64,000 bases of DNA from Luteimonas gilva (GTDB taxonomy: Bacteria > Pseudomonadota > Gammaproteobacteria > Xanthomonadales > Xanthomonadaceae). The translations under genes and the position numbers were made by a program. The DNA lies in contig NZ_SZUA01000002.1 in the NCBI RefSeq assembly GCF_005239095.1, positions 124,001 to 188,000 of the forward strand, in the 5' to 3' direction. Within the stretch, counting starts at the first letter, position 1; the number at the start of each line of letters is the position of its first letter. The notes beneath the pieces are model-generated. The model saw only the letters and a program-made list of their open reading frames with translations. It searched no databases and was not told the DNA's origin. Shown here piece after piece: positions 51,000-58,910 of this stretch.

Positions 51000-51734
51000 C
51001 TAGGGCGATGCGTCCTTTTCCAGGGCCACGTCGTGGGCCTGCAGCCAGGCGATCACGTCCTTGCGCTCCTGCCGGGCCGCGTCGTTCAAGCGGGCCTCGG
51101 GCAACTTGAAGTAATAGGGCTGGAAGGTCTGGCCTTGCGCGTTCTTGGCCCGCGGATCGGCGCCGGCCTCGAGCAGGGCCAGCACATGGGTGCCGGCATT
51201 GATCATCGCGGCGGCGTGGAGCGGCGTGTTGCCGGTACGGTCGGCGCGGTTGGCATCGGCGCCTGCCGACAGCAATAAGCGGAACTGCTTGTCGGTGCGC
51301 GGACCGGTCGCGGCCGCCAGCGGCGGCGCGCCGGTCTGGCCGTGCGGCGCGTCGGGATCGGCGCGGTGGGCCAGCAGGATCTCCAGATACACCGCATCGT
51401 CGGCGATCGCGGCGTTGTGGATCACGGTGCTGCCGCCCAAGCCGGGTTTCGACGCGTCGGCGCCGTTGTCCAGCAGAGCCTTCAAGCCGTCGGGATTTTG
51501 CTTGGCCAGGGCGTACTGCAGCAGGTTCATGCCTTTGTCGCCGCTCGCGTTCGGATCGGCGCCTTCGCGCACCAGTTCGCGCACGCGGGCGGCGTCGCCT
51601 TGCGCGGCGGCATCGGCGAGCGCGGCGGTCTGCGGATCGGGGAAGACTTGCTGGGCGTCCATGGGATCTCCGCGGCAGGCGGCGGCGCACAAAGCCAGCA
51701 ATAGCACGAAAACCTGGATCGTCGCGGCGCGCAT
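51000..51734 (-). CDS. ankyrin-repeat lipoprotein, putative immunity protein (second copy)
   Basis: A 244-residue paralogue of the ankyrin lipoprotein at 48017. It has a signal peptide (MRAATIQVFVLLLALCAAAC, lipobox-like Cys20) and ankyrin repeats (DAARVRELVREGADPNASGDKGMNLLQYAL, GNTPLHAAAMINAGTHVLALLEAGADPRAKNAQG). The closing segment (RKDVIAWLQAHDVALEK) matches the end of its paralogue. It follows the second lipase (51966-52961) on the same strand, as the first ankyrin gene follows the first lipase. A role as immunity protein is inferred. Confidence 0.8.
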   Translation of the reverse strand: MRAATIQVFVLLLALCAAACRGDPMDAQQVFPDPQTAALADAAAQGDAARVRELVREGADPNASGDKGMNLLQYALAKQNPDGLKALLDNGADASKPGLGGSTVIHNAAIADDAVYLEILLAHRADPDAPHGQTGAPPLAAATGPRTDKQFRLLLSAGADANRADRTGNTPLHAAAMINAGTHVLALLEAGADPRAKNAQGQTFQPYYFKLPEARLNDAARQERKDVIAWLQAHDVALEKDASP

Positions 51735-51822
51735 GGCGGGATTCTTGCACGGTGCCGTCAATGGATTGCGATGGCGATGCGCTCGATAGCGGAATGCGGC
51801 GATCGGGTCGAATATCCCGCTA

Positions 51823-51918
51823 CCGAACCCTCATCCGCCCTTCGGGCACCTTCCCCCGATGGGAGAAGGAAGAGCAAAGCCCCTCTCCCATCGGGAGAGG
51901 GTTGGGGTGAGGGTTCGG
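51823..51918. repeat. CT-rich palindromic repeat between lipase and ankyrin genes
   Basis: Ends CCGAACCCTCA and TGAGGGTTCGG are inverted; inner arms CCCGATGGGAGAAGG and CCTCTCCCATCGGG pair imperfectly. Same broad family as the repeats at 20321 and 36003. It separates the second lipase gene from its ankyrin partner. Confidence 0.75.
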
Positions 51919-51965
51919 CGAAGCGGTGCGGTTCCAATGACTAGCGATAACGCCAACGGGCGCGC

Positions 51966-52961
51966 TCAACGCTCCCAAGGCCGCTGCTGCTGCAGCGCAT
52001 CGATCATCGTCTGCTGCCGATGCAGATCGCCCACGCGCTCGGCCTTGGCCTTCAGATAGTCGGCGGTGCGCTGGGCCATCTCGATCGGGTTCCAAGTCCA
52101 CTTCGGCGGATCGATCGGCGGCAACGGGCTGTCGAGCGTGATTTCGTGGCCCGGCGCGTCCGGCATGATGCGGTTCAAGCCGGGCGTGTCTTCCTGCGCC
52201 GCGGTCAGCGGATCGCCGTCGACGTTGTAGCGGCGGACCAAGCCGTTCTCGGCGTCCTGCTTGGCTTGGCCGGGATCCAGGCCGAACTGCTCCATCGTGT
52301 CGTCGTGCACGCCGGAGGCGTCGAAAGTGACCGCCGGAATATCGGTGGCCAGCGAAGCGATGGCGGACAAGCCGCCGCCCAGCGAATGGCCGGTGATGAC
52401 CACATTGCCTTCGCGTCCGAACTCGCTATTGGCCACTTGCTGGGCGAGCGCCACCGCCTGGTCGTATTGCTCGGTGCGCAGGCCCAGGCCTTGCGGGAAG
52501 TTGGCGCCGGTCCAGTCGATGCGTTCGTTGGAGCCTGAGAAGGCCAGGACGTAGTTGCCGTCGCCGTCGGTGTAGATGCCGGCGCGGAAACCGGTGTCCG
52601 GCGTTTCCAGGGTCGCCGGGTCGATGCCGGCTTCGCGCAACTGGGCGTCGCTCAGGCGCGTCCAATCGCCGACGCTGCGCACGCTCGGGTCGTAGACGGC
52701 GTTGGCGATCTGCATCAATTCCAGATCGACGGCCTTGGCGTCGCGGCCGCGCACTTCGTCGGCGAACGAGGTCGCGCCCGCGGTGGGCCCGCCCTGGCGC
52801 GGCGCTGCTCCGAACAGTTGCGGGTGGTAGCTGGGTTCGAGCCGGTAGCTGCCGGTGGGCGTCGCGGGCGGTTGCGGAAGCGCCTGCGGATCGGCCCGGA
52901 ACGCGGCCGCCCGGTCCTGCCAGCTTTGCGGAGTGATGCCTAGCGGTTGCACGCCTGCCAT
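51966..52961 (-). CDS. class 3 lipase-like putative effector (second copy, short)
   Basis: A 331-residue paralogue of the lipase at 48860-50362, without signal peptide and without the long repetitive tail. The core has TGFRAGIYTDGDGNYVLAFSG, EQYDQAVALA and ITGHSLGGGLSAIASLA (nucleophile Ser193); GHEITLDSP may supply the catalytic His. The N-terminus is Pro/Gln-rich (FRADPQALPQPPATPTG). The start at 52961 (MAGVQPLG) is taken because earlier codons lie in a REP element. Phospholipase effector activity is inferred from fold and from the following ankyrin lipoprotein. Confidence 0.78.
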   Translation of the reverse strand: MAGVQPLGITPQSWQDRAAAFRADPQALPQPPATPTGSYRLEPSYHPQLFGAAPRQGGPTAGATSFADEVRGRDAKAVDLELMQIANAVYDPSVRSVGDWTRLSDAQLREAGIDPATLETPDTGFRAGIYTDGDGNYVLAFSGSNERIDWTGANFPQGLGLRTEQYDQAVALAQQVANSEFGREGNVVITGHSLGGGLSAIASLATDIPAVTFDASGVHDDTMEQFGLDPGQAKQDAENGLVRRYNVDGDPLTAAQEDTPGLNRIMPDAPGHEITLDSPLPPIDPPKWTWNPIEMAQRTADYLKAKAERVGDLHRQQTMIDALQQQRPWER

Positions 52962-53052
52962 CGCACGCCCCTCCCTCGGGTCATCGCGCGACGGTAGGCC
53001 GGCCTGCAGGCGGCCGCCAGCTAGGGCAGTCCCGAGGTGCAGCTTTGCTTTT

Positions 53053-53145
53053 TGTAGGGGCGGCTTCAGCCGCGAGCTCTTTCCTTCAAATCGCGACACC
53101 GCTTCGATTTCAGAAAAAAAGCTCGCGGCTGAAGCCGCTCCTACA
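53053..53145. repeat. REP-like palindrome
   Basis: Left half TGTAGGGGCGGCTTCAGCCG and right half AAAAGCTCGCGGCTGAAGCC. Same family as 21715; it lies between the tautomerase stop and the lipase start. Confidence 0.85.
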
Positions 53146-54064
53146 TGAGCCGAGCCGTCAGGCGTACTGGGCCAGGCCCAGGCCGAACGACCAGTTCTCC
53201 TTGGGCACTTCGACCAGGCTGATCAGCACGTCTTCCGGCCGCAGCCCGGGCGATTCGGACAGCCGGCGCGCGACGTCGGCATAGAACGCTTTCTTCTGTT
53301 CCAGCGAGCGGGTGTTGTTGGCGGTGATCTGGACGAACACCAGGTCGTCGCTGCGGCGGATGCCCAGATAACCGGGGTCGTAGACGAACTCTTCGGCCGC
53401 ATGTTGGCTGACCAGCATGAAGCGATCGTCCTCCGGTACGGCGAAGGCTTCGCGCATCGCGGCGTAAATGCCGTCGGCGATGGCGCGCAAGTATTCCGGC
53501 GGCTTGCCGGCGCGCAGATCGATGCGGACGAGGGGCATGTCGGTTCTCCTTATTTTGCTCGTGTAGAGCGGAGCTTGCTCCGCTGCTTCGGCTTTTTGTG
53601 GGAGCGGCTTTAGCCGCCGGCGGTTTGAAGCCCGGTGGCGCTTTACGGAAGGGTATCGCCAACCGGTTCCAGGCGTTGATGTCGATCGCCGCATAATTCA
53701 GCGCGACCAATTCATTCTCGTCGAAATGCGCGCGGGCTTCCGCGTAGAGCGCATCGTCCACGCCGCCGTCCGCGATGCGCGTCACCGCTTCGGTCCAGGC
53801 CAGCGCCGCGCGCTCGCGCGGGGTGAAGGCGTCGATGTCGCGCCAGGCCGGCAGCACGTGCAGACGCTCGGCGCGCTCGCCGTGCGCCAGCGCTTCGCGA
53901 TGGTGCAGCCACAGGCAATAGCCGCAGCCGTTGATCTGCGAAGCGCGCACGTTGATCAAATCCAGCAGCGAACGTTCCAGGCCGCTGCCGGCGACATGAT
54001 CGTGCAGCGCCGACAAAGCCTTGCGGCCCTGCGGCGAAATCGCGTTGGCGTCGAGTCTTTGCAT
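53141..54064 (-). CDS. AhpD-like carboxymuconolactone decarboxylase protein with lost stop
   Basis: The first 148 residues are a normal AhpD-like alkylhydroperoxidase domain: helix QINGCGYCLWLHHREAL carries the redox pair C47/C50 and H54, and the typical end ALNYAAIDINAWNRLAIPFR follows. At that point the frame enters a REP element and stays open for another 159 codons (AKAAPTKSRSSG onward), across the whole tautomerase gene in another frame, to 53141. The long tail is low-complexity Arg/Pro and is not a domain. GAGGAGG precedes ATG 54064. The functional protein is probably the first 150 residues with a tail tolerated or trimmed. Confidence 0.7.
   Translation of the reverse strand: MQRLDANAISPQGRKALSALHDHVAGSGLERSLLDLINVRASQINGCGYCLWLHHREALAHGERAERLHVLPAWRDIDAFTPRERAALAWTEAVTRIADGGVDDALYAEARAHFDENELVALNYAAIDINAWNRLAIPFRKAPPGFKPPAAKAAPTKSRSSGASSALHEQNKENRHAPRPHRSARRQAAGILARHRRRHLRRDARSLRRTGGRSLHAGQPTCGRRVRLRPRLSGHPPQRRPGVRPDHRQQHPLAGTEESVLCRRRAPAVRIARAAAGRRADQPGRSAQGELVVRPGPGPVRLTARLM
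53158..53538 (-). CDS. tautomerase (4-oxalocrotonate tautomerase-like)
   Basis: A 126-residue tautomerase-fold protein. MPLVRIDLRAGKP gives the N-terminal Pro1 that is the catalytic base after Met removal. 'DPGYLGIRRSDDLVFVQITANNTRSLEQKKAFY' and 'RPEDVLISLVEVPKENWSFGLGLAQ' are typical of the MIF/tautomerase group of about this length. AGGAGAA precedes ATG 53538. It lies wholly inside the extended frame of the AhpD-like gene upstream, in another frame. Confidence 0.9.
   Translation of the reverse strand: MPLVRIDLRAGKPPEYLRAIADGIYAAMREAFAVPEDDRFMLVSQHAAEEFVYDPGYLGIRRSDDLVFVQITANNTRSLEQKKAFYADVARRLSESPGLRPEDVLISLVEVPKENWSFGLGLAQYA
53562..53621. repeat. composite REP element at the 3' end of the AhpD-like gene
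   Basis: It has AGCGGAGCTTGCTCCGCT (53567-53584), then TGTGGGAGCGGCTTTAGCCG (53597-53616), the first half of the REP motif. On the minus strand it encodes the AAKAAPTKS tail that replaces the normal end of the AhpD-like protein. Confidence 0.8.
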
Positions 54065-54074
54065 GCCGGCCTCC

Positions 54075-54404
54075 TCAGGACGAAGTCAGTTTCAAGCCGA
54101 CGATGCCGGCCACGATCAAGCCGATGAAGCCCAGCCGCAGCGGCGTGATCGCTTCGCCGAACAGCCACACGCCCATCAGCACGCTGCCGACCGCGCCCAC
54201 GCCGGTCCACACCGCGTAGGCGTTGCCCAACGGCAAGGCTTGCAAGGCGCGGCCGAGCAGCCAGACGAAAGCGGCCAAGGTCGCCAGCGACAGCAAACTC
54301 CAGCCCGGTCGCGTATAGCCCTGCGAGTACTTCATGCTCACCGCCCAGACCACGTCCAGCGCGCCGGAGACGATCAGCAATAGCCATGCGAGTCCTGTGC
54401 TCAT
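54075..54404 (-). CDS. small multidrug resistance family exporter (SugE/Gdx-like)
   Basis: A 109-residue four-helix exporter. The first helix holds the essential Glu-type region of the family as 'LLLIVSGALDVVWAVSMKYSQGYTRP' (Asp in place of the usual Glu is notable). 'GNAYAVWTGVGAVGSVLMGVWLFGE' is a family signature; GLKL ends the last helix. The Trp and 'KYS.G.TR' pattern resembles SugE/Gdx guanidinium exporters. ATG 54404 is 8 bases after GAGG. Ten bases separate it from the azoreductase stop. Confidence 0.85.
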   Translation of the reverse strand: MSTGLAWLLLIVSGALDVVWAVSMKYSQGYTRPGWSLLSLATLAAFVWLLGRALQALPLGNAYAVWTGVGAVGSVLMGVWLFGEAITPLRLGFIGLIVAGIVGLKLTSS

Positions 54405-54414
54405 CGCCATAGCC

Positions 54415-55044
54415 TCAGAAGTCCGCCGCCAGCTCGACCACGCGGCGCACGGCGTCGTCGGTGGTCGCGCGCAGCAGGTCGGGATTGCCGATGGTCGGCT
54501 GCACCGCCACCGTTTCGAAATCGTGGATGCCCACGAAGCGCAGCCAGGCCTCCAGGAACGGCTTCTGGTAGTCGGGCCGCGGATTGGTGGTGCCGGGCAG
54601 GTAATCGCCGGAGCTGGCGTAGACCACCAGCGCGCGCTTGCCTTGCAGCAGGCCGCGATAACCGGCTTCGGGCGAGAAGCTGAAGGTCAGCGTCGGCTGG
54701 GTGACCACGTCGATGTAGTGCTTCAACACGTAGGGCACGTTGAAGTTCCACATCGGCACCGAGAACAACAGCCGGTCGGCGGCGGCGAAACGGGCGACGA
54801 CGCGTTCGATGTCGCCCCAAGCCTGGCGCTGCTCTTCGCTATGCGGCTGTTTGGCCAGGATCGCGTACTTGGCGTCCAGGATGGCGCCGTCCATGGCCGG
54901 CAGGGATTCGCGCCACAGGTCGAGCTTGTCGACGACGGCGTCGGGCTTGGCCTGGCGATAGGCGTGCAGAAAGGCTTCCGCCACGGCGATCGAGTGCGAG
55001 CGCTGTTTGCGGGGAGAGGCTTCGATGTAGAGCAGGTCGGTCAT
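54415..55044 (-). CDS. azoR: FMN-dependent NADH-azoreductase
   Basis: A 209-residue flavodoxin-like quinone/azo reductase. Marks: LLYIEASPRKQRSHSIAVAEAFL (FMN phosphate loop), PMWNFNVPYVLKHYID, and SGDYLPGTTNPRP. AzoR reduces azo dyes and quinones with NADH and helps in thiol stress. It is the first gene of a minus-strand cluster with SMR, AhpD-like and tautomerase genes, divergent from a LysR regulator that likely controls it. Confidence 0.92.
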   Translation of the reverse strand: MTDLLYIEASPRKQRSHSIAVAEAFLHAYRQAKPDAVVDKLDLWRESLPAMDGAILDAKYAILAKQPHSEEQRQAWGDIERVVARFAAADRLLFSVPMWNFNVPYVLKHYIDVVTQPTLTFSFSPEAGYRGLLQGKRALVVYASSGDYLPGTTNPRPDYQKPFLEAWLRFVGIHDFETVAVQPTIGNPDLLRATTDDAVRRVVELAADF

Positions 55045-55130
55045 GGCGGCAGGGGATGCATTTGCGATGAGCTCAAAGTAGGATGTTCATCCATGAAAAT
55101 CACTCCGTCAAAAAGGCAAGTGGAGTTTGC

Positions 55131-56024
55131 ATGAATGAACAATCGCTGGATTGGAACGACTACCGCTTGGTGCTGGCCGTGGGCCGCGCCGGTTCGCTCA
55201 ACGGCGCGGCGAAAAGCCTGCGCGTCAGCCACCCCACCGTGTTCCGTCAAATCAATGCGATCGAGCGCAAGCTGGGCGTGCGCTTGTTCGAGCGCGCCCG
55301 CGACGGCTATTCGCCGACCGCCGCCGGCGAGGACGTGATCGCCGCCGCGGCCGAATTGGAGACGCGTATCGAAGCGGTGGAGCGGCGATTGGCCGGACGC
55401 GACGAGCGACCGTCGGGCACGGTCCGCGTCACCACCACCGACACCTTGCTATTCGGCTTATTGCCGCCGGTGTTCGCCGCGTTCCGGCGCGCGCATCCGC
55501 AGATCGTGCTGGAAGTGGTCGCCGACAACGCGGTCTACAACCTGAGCCGGCGCGAAGCGGACGTCGCGCTGCGGCCCAGCGGCGGGCCGCCCGACAATTT
55601 GGTCGGCCGCAAGATCGCGAACATCGCTTTCGCGGTCTACCGCCCCAGCCGCTGGCGCGCGCGCGACGGCGACGATCTGAGCGCGCACGACTGGGTCGTG
55701 CCGGACGACAGCTTGTCGCACCTCAACTCCACGCGTTGGCTGGCGCGGCACGGCTACGACCGCCGCGCCGCCTATCGCGCCAACAGCCTGCTTTCCTTGC
55801 GCGACGCCGCCGCGCAAGGCCTGGGATTTGCGGTGCTGCCTTGTTACTTGGGCGATCGCACGCCGGGCTTGGCCCGCGTCGGCGAACCGGTGGAAGAGTT
55901 GCGCAACGAACTGTGGTTGCTGACCCACCCGGACCTGCGCCGGGTGGCGCGCGTGCGCGCGTTCATGGATGGGATGCGCGAGGCGATGCTGGAGCTCAAG
56001 CCGGTGCTGGAAGGAACCGCGTAG
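55131..56024 (+). CDS. LysR-family transcriptional regulator
   Basis: A 297-residue LysR regulator. The winged helix is at residues 9-68 (YRLVLAVGRAGSLNGAAKSLRVSHPTVFRQINAIERKL). The effector domain follows, ending in 'RVRAFMDGMREAML'. Start 55131 has GGAG 6 bases upstream. It is divergent from azoR with an 86-base gap, the standard arrangement for a regulator of the azoreductase cluster. The inducer is unknown; quinones are plausible. Confidence 0.92.
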   Translation: MNEQSLDWNDYRLVLAVGRAGSLNGAAKSLRVSHPTVFRQINAIERKLGVRLFERARDGYSPTAAGEDVIAAAAELETRIEAVERRLAGRDERPSGTVRVTTTDTLLFGLLPPVFAAFRRAHPQIVLEVVADNAVYNLSRREADVALRPSGGPPDNLVGRKIANIAFAVYRPSRWRARDGDDLSAHDWVVPDDSLSHLNSTRWLARHGYDRRAAYRANSLLSLRDAAAQGLGFAVLPCYLGDRTPGLARVGEPVEELRNELWLLTHPDLRRVARVRAFMDGMREAMLELKPVLEGTA

Positions 56025-56045
56025 GTGCGGCGCTTTCCTTAACCG

Positions 56046-58799
56046 CTATAGCCAGGCCACGGAAACCGTGGCTGGAGCCTGCGTTCCGATCCTCAACGCT
56101 CCGCCTTCTCGCACATAGCACTGCGTATGCGGGTTGGCGGTCAACCAAGACTTGAGCGCGTTGCCGCTGCCCAGGGCCGGGCATTGAGATCGAGACGTTC
56201 CATTGACGGTGACGCTTTGCAGTTGCGCGCTGGTCGGGATGTCGAGGTTCACGCTGACAGGAAGCGTGGAATTGCCGGTCAGATCGATGCGATAAGCCGT
56301 GGCCCCGGTTCGCGACAGCGATGCGCGAACGTCGTTCCTGTCGTTCCACCACGCGGTGATGCCGCGCGTACTGGTCGTAAGAACGTAGGGCAGCCCTTGC
56401 GCATACCGGATGTAGGCGTCGAATTCCTGCGCATCGGGTTTTCCGTCGTTGCTGAAGCTTGGGCTGTGATCGCCGATGTGGTCGTACAGATTGATGACGC
56501 CGCCCAACGCGTACATCAAATCGGCCGCGCGCTCCATGCAGGGCCTCGCCGGGAGGCTGTCCTGGTTGCAAGCGGGGGGATTGGCGGTGATTTCGTGGGA
56601 GATCAGGCCGTACCGCTGGGGCCATTGGTCCAGGCTCGGGCGCGTGCTCAAACCCGTAGCAGGAATGTCGACGATGCCGTGCCGAGCCGCATCGTTGTAC
56701 ACGATGATCGCGGGATCCGAAAATCTCAGGGCGTAATGCGGATGCGGCCCGTGCGAATCTTCGCCCTTGGCTACGACGCCGTTCTGCGCCAGCGTTTGGA
56801 TGCCGACCAAATCGGGTTGATCGGCATCGAAATGAGAGTAGGCGCCATGCGAAACGTAGATTCTGGGGTTGACGCTGGCGCCCACGTATGCGTCCAGGCG
56901 CGCTAGCTCTCCCGTGAATTCGGTCAGGCCCTGGCCCGGAACGTATTGGTGGTTGCCTATCTCGGCTCCGAGCTGCAACAGGCTCCCGATGGAAGCGGCC
57001 ACTTGCGCGTCGCAATCATTGGCGGCGCTGAGGGTGCACGGCGAAGAACCTATCGGCAAGCCGATCCTGCTGCCGTCCGGCGACCACTCATTGAGCAGGA
57101 AATAGCTTCCCTTCACCGGAAAGTCCCGCAGCGTGTTTCCGCCGGCAAGGCCGTCGCTATAACGCTCTATCCTCGCTACCAGGTCATCGTCGGCCGGCGA
57201 GGCCGGGTCGAAACCCCGGTGAGGAAAATGGTCGTGCCGGGTCATGAAGCCGGCTTTGTATGGCCAGGGCCACGCGCCGATCCGCAGGTTCGGGATTCCG
57301 CGATTCTGATGGGCTTCGTTTATGGCGTTGCGATAGACGCCATAGACGTAGGCGGCCGACGAATGCATCGACCACCCGGCGAGGGAGTTGATGGAAGCGG
57401 AGTAGATGTATTTGCCGCGGCTCCTTTGCTTGGTGGCGAATATCGGTTTGGCCGGGTCCGCCGTCGGACATCCGGCATCGAGCGTTATCGGATCATCGAC
57501 GGCCAGCACTCTGGCGGAACCATCGGGCGCGCTCGCATCCAACGCCACCTTCTGCCCCCAGTGGTGGGTTTGCTCGTAACCAGGCGATGTCTGGCTCCTA
57601 CCCAAGCGATAGCCGCGCGCCTCGTCGTCTTCGACGAAGTGCTGCAGCAAAGGATCGCGAGCGCTCGCGTCCTCTCGCCGGATGTGGTCGAAACAACCGT
57701 CGATCTCGGTGGCGCTCAAACCCATGGCCCGCCATATGGGGCCTGCCGCGTAGGTATTCGGGATCAGGGCGTTGCCGTAATGGTTGAACGCTTGAAAACC
57801 GGATAAACCGACCCAGTTGGAGGTGTCGTAGCCCGGATACGGTGTATTTTCGTAACTGCTGGTGATCCTCACCCTAACGCAGCGGGCCTCCTGAGCCGGA
57901 AAACTTACGATCTGATAAGCGCCGCTCAGCTGGCTGCCCACATCCGACGCCACGGTGACGAACGTCCCGTCGGCGCAACTCTCGTTGGCCGAGAGTTGCA
58001 CGTCGAAATCCTTGATCAAATAGGTGTAGCCGAAGCCGCGATCCTGATAAGTGGAATGCTGCAAGGCGACCTGCGTGACGATGGGCATCGCTGCCGTACC
58101 GGTTTCGAACCGGTAGGTGAGCCAGGCCGGCAAGACATCGTCGATTTGGTTCAACCAAAGATTCTGGTGGGTCGGATCCACCGTGGCGATAGCAGGAAAG
58201 GCGGAAGAGAAGGAATTTTTGGCCGTGACCAGCGTGCGCGGTGCGGCGACGGATGCGATCGAGAACGGAGGGGTCACCCATTCGCTGCAGTTGCCCGCTT
58301 TGATGTACGAGGCGCCGCCTACGATCGCCCTGCCTCCGCCGAGGACAAAACCGTCGATCGCCGCGACTACCGCATCGCTGGAACAGATATTGCTCAGGCT
58401 GAACAACGCTGCATATTTCGGCTCGCCTCGATGCCTAGGGACTCGGCCCGCCGCGATATCCGCGCCGACGTCGGCCTGCGAAACGAATAAGGCCCCGTTT
58501 GCTATGTCGGAGTCGAAAACCACGTCGAATGCGGTTCCGTCCGAGCGCAGCTGCTCCATCAAAAACCCGTATATGTGCCAGTACTTCCAGCCGCCGGGTC
58601 CCTGCAAGGTCGATAGGTACGGATCGGGACGATTGGCCGAGTCGACGATCGCTCCCCACTGCGAGTCCGTGTTTTCGGAAACGTGGATCGCCACGCTCGC
58701 GTTATGGTTGGCTATTCCCTGGAAATCGGCGGGTCCGACCGCGGCGGCGTTTCCGATCCAAAGGGCGAGCAAGCAGGCGAGCGCTCCTTTCACGGCCAA
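56046..58799 (-). CDS. large secreted protein with discoidin-like and polysaccharide-deacetylase-like parts
   Basis: A 917-residue protein with a clear signal peptide (MAVKGALACLLALWIGNAAA). Residues about 250-325 look like an F5/8-type carbohydrate-binding domain (LIKDFDVQLSANESCADGTF, FPAQEARCVRVRITSSYEN). Residues about 500-700 carry carbohydrate-esterase-like pieces: FMTRHDHFPHRG (near 519), AEIGNHQYVPG (near 612) and YVSHGAYSH (near 647), where His and Asp could bind metal. The last 120 residues are beta-rich. GC is visibly lower than in the neighbours and codon use differs, so it may be acquired. The reaction is inferred only. Confidence 0.75.
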   Translation of the reverse strand: MAVKGALACLLALWIGNAAAVGPADFQGIANHNASVAIHVSENTDSQWGAIVDSANRPDPYLSTLQGPGGWKYWHIYGFLMEQLRSDGTAFDVVFDSDIANGALFVSQADVGADIAAGRVPRHRGEPKYAALFSLSNICSSDAVVAAIDGFVLGGGRAIVGGASYIKAGNCSEWVTPPFSIASVAAPRTLVTAKNSFSSAFPAIATVDPTHQNLWLNQIDDVLPAWLTYRFETGTAAMPIVTQVALQHSTYQDRGFGYTYLIKDFDVQLSANESCADGTFVTVASDVGSQLSGAYQIVSFPAQEARCVRVRITSSYENTPYPGYDTSNWVGLSGFQAFNHYGNALIPNTYAAGPIWRAMGLSATEIDGCFDHIRREDASARDPLLQHFVEDDEARGYRLGRSQTSPGYEQTHHWGQKVALDASAPDGSARVLAVDDPITLDAGCPTADPAKPIFATKQRSRGKYIYSASINSLAGWSMHSSAAYVYGVYRNAINEAHQNRGIPNLRIGAWPWPYKAGFMTRHDHFPHRGFDPASPADDDLVARIERYSDGLAGGNTLRDFPVKGSYFLLNEWSPDGSRIGLPIGSSPCTLSAANDCDAQVAASIGSLLQLGAEIGNHQYVPGQGLTEFTGELARLDAYVGASVNPRIYVSHGAYSHFDADQPDLVGIQTLAQNGVVAKGEDSHGPHPHYALRFSDPAIIVYNDAARHGIVDIPATGLSTRPSLDQWPQRYGLISHEITANPPACNQDSLPARPCMERAADLMYALGGVINLYDHIGDHSPSFSNDGKPDAQEFDAYIRYAQGLPYVLTTSTRGITAWWNDRNDVRASLSRTGATAYRIDLTGNSTLPVSVNLDIPTSAQLQSVTVNGTSRSQCPALGSGNALKSWLTANPHTQCYVREGGALRIGTQAPATVSVAWL

Positions 58800-58910
58800 C
58801 TCCTCGGCAGGAACAGAGGCGCTAGTTATCGGACTATTTCGCCGGCAATAAAGAGATGCGGATCAAGATTCCGCAAGATAGGGCGTTCGCGGTCGGGAAC
58901 TGGCGAAGCG

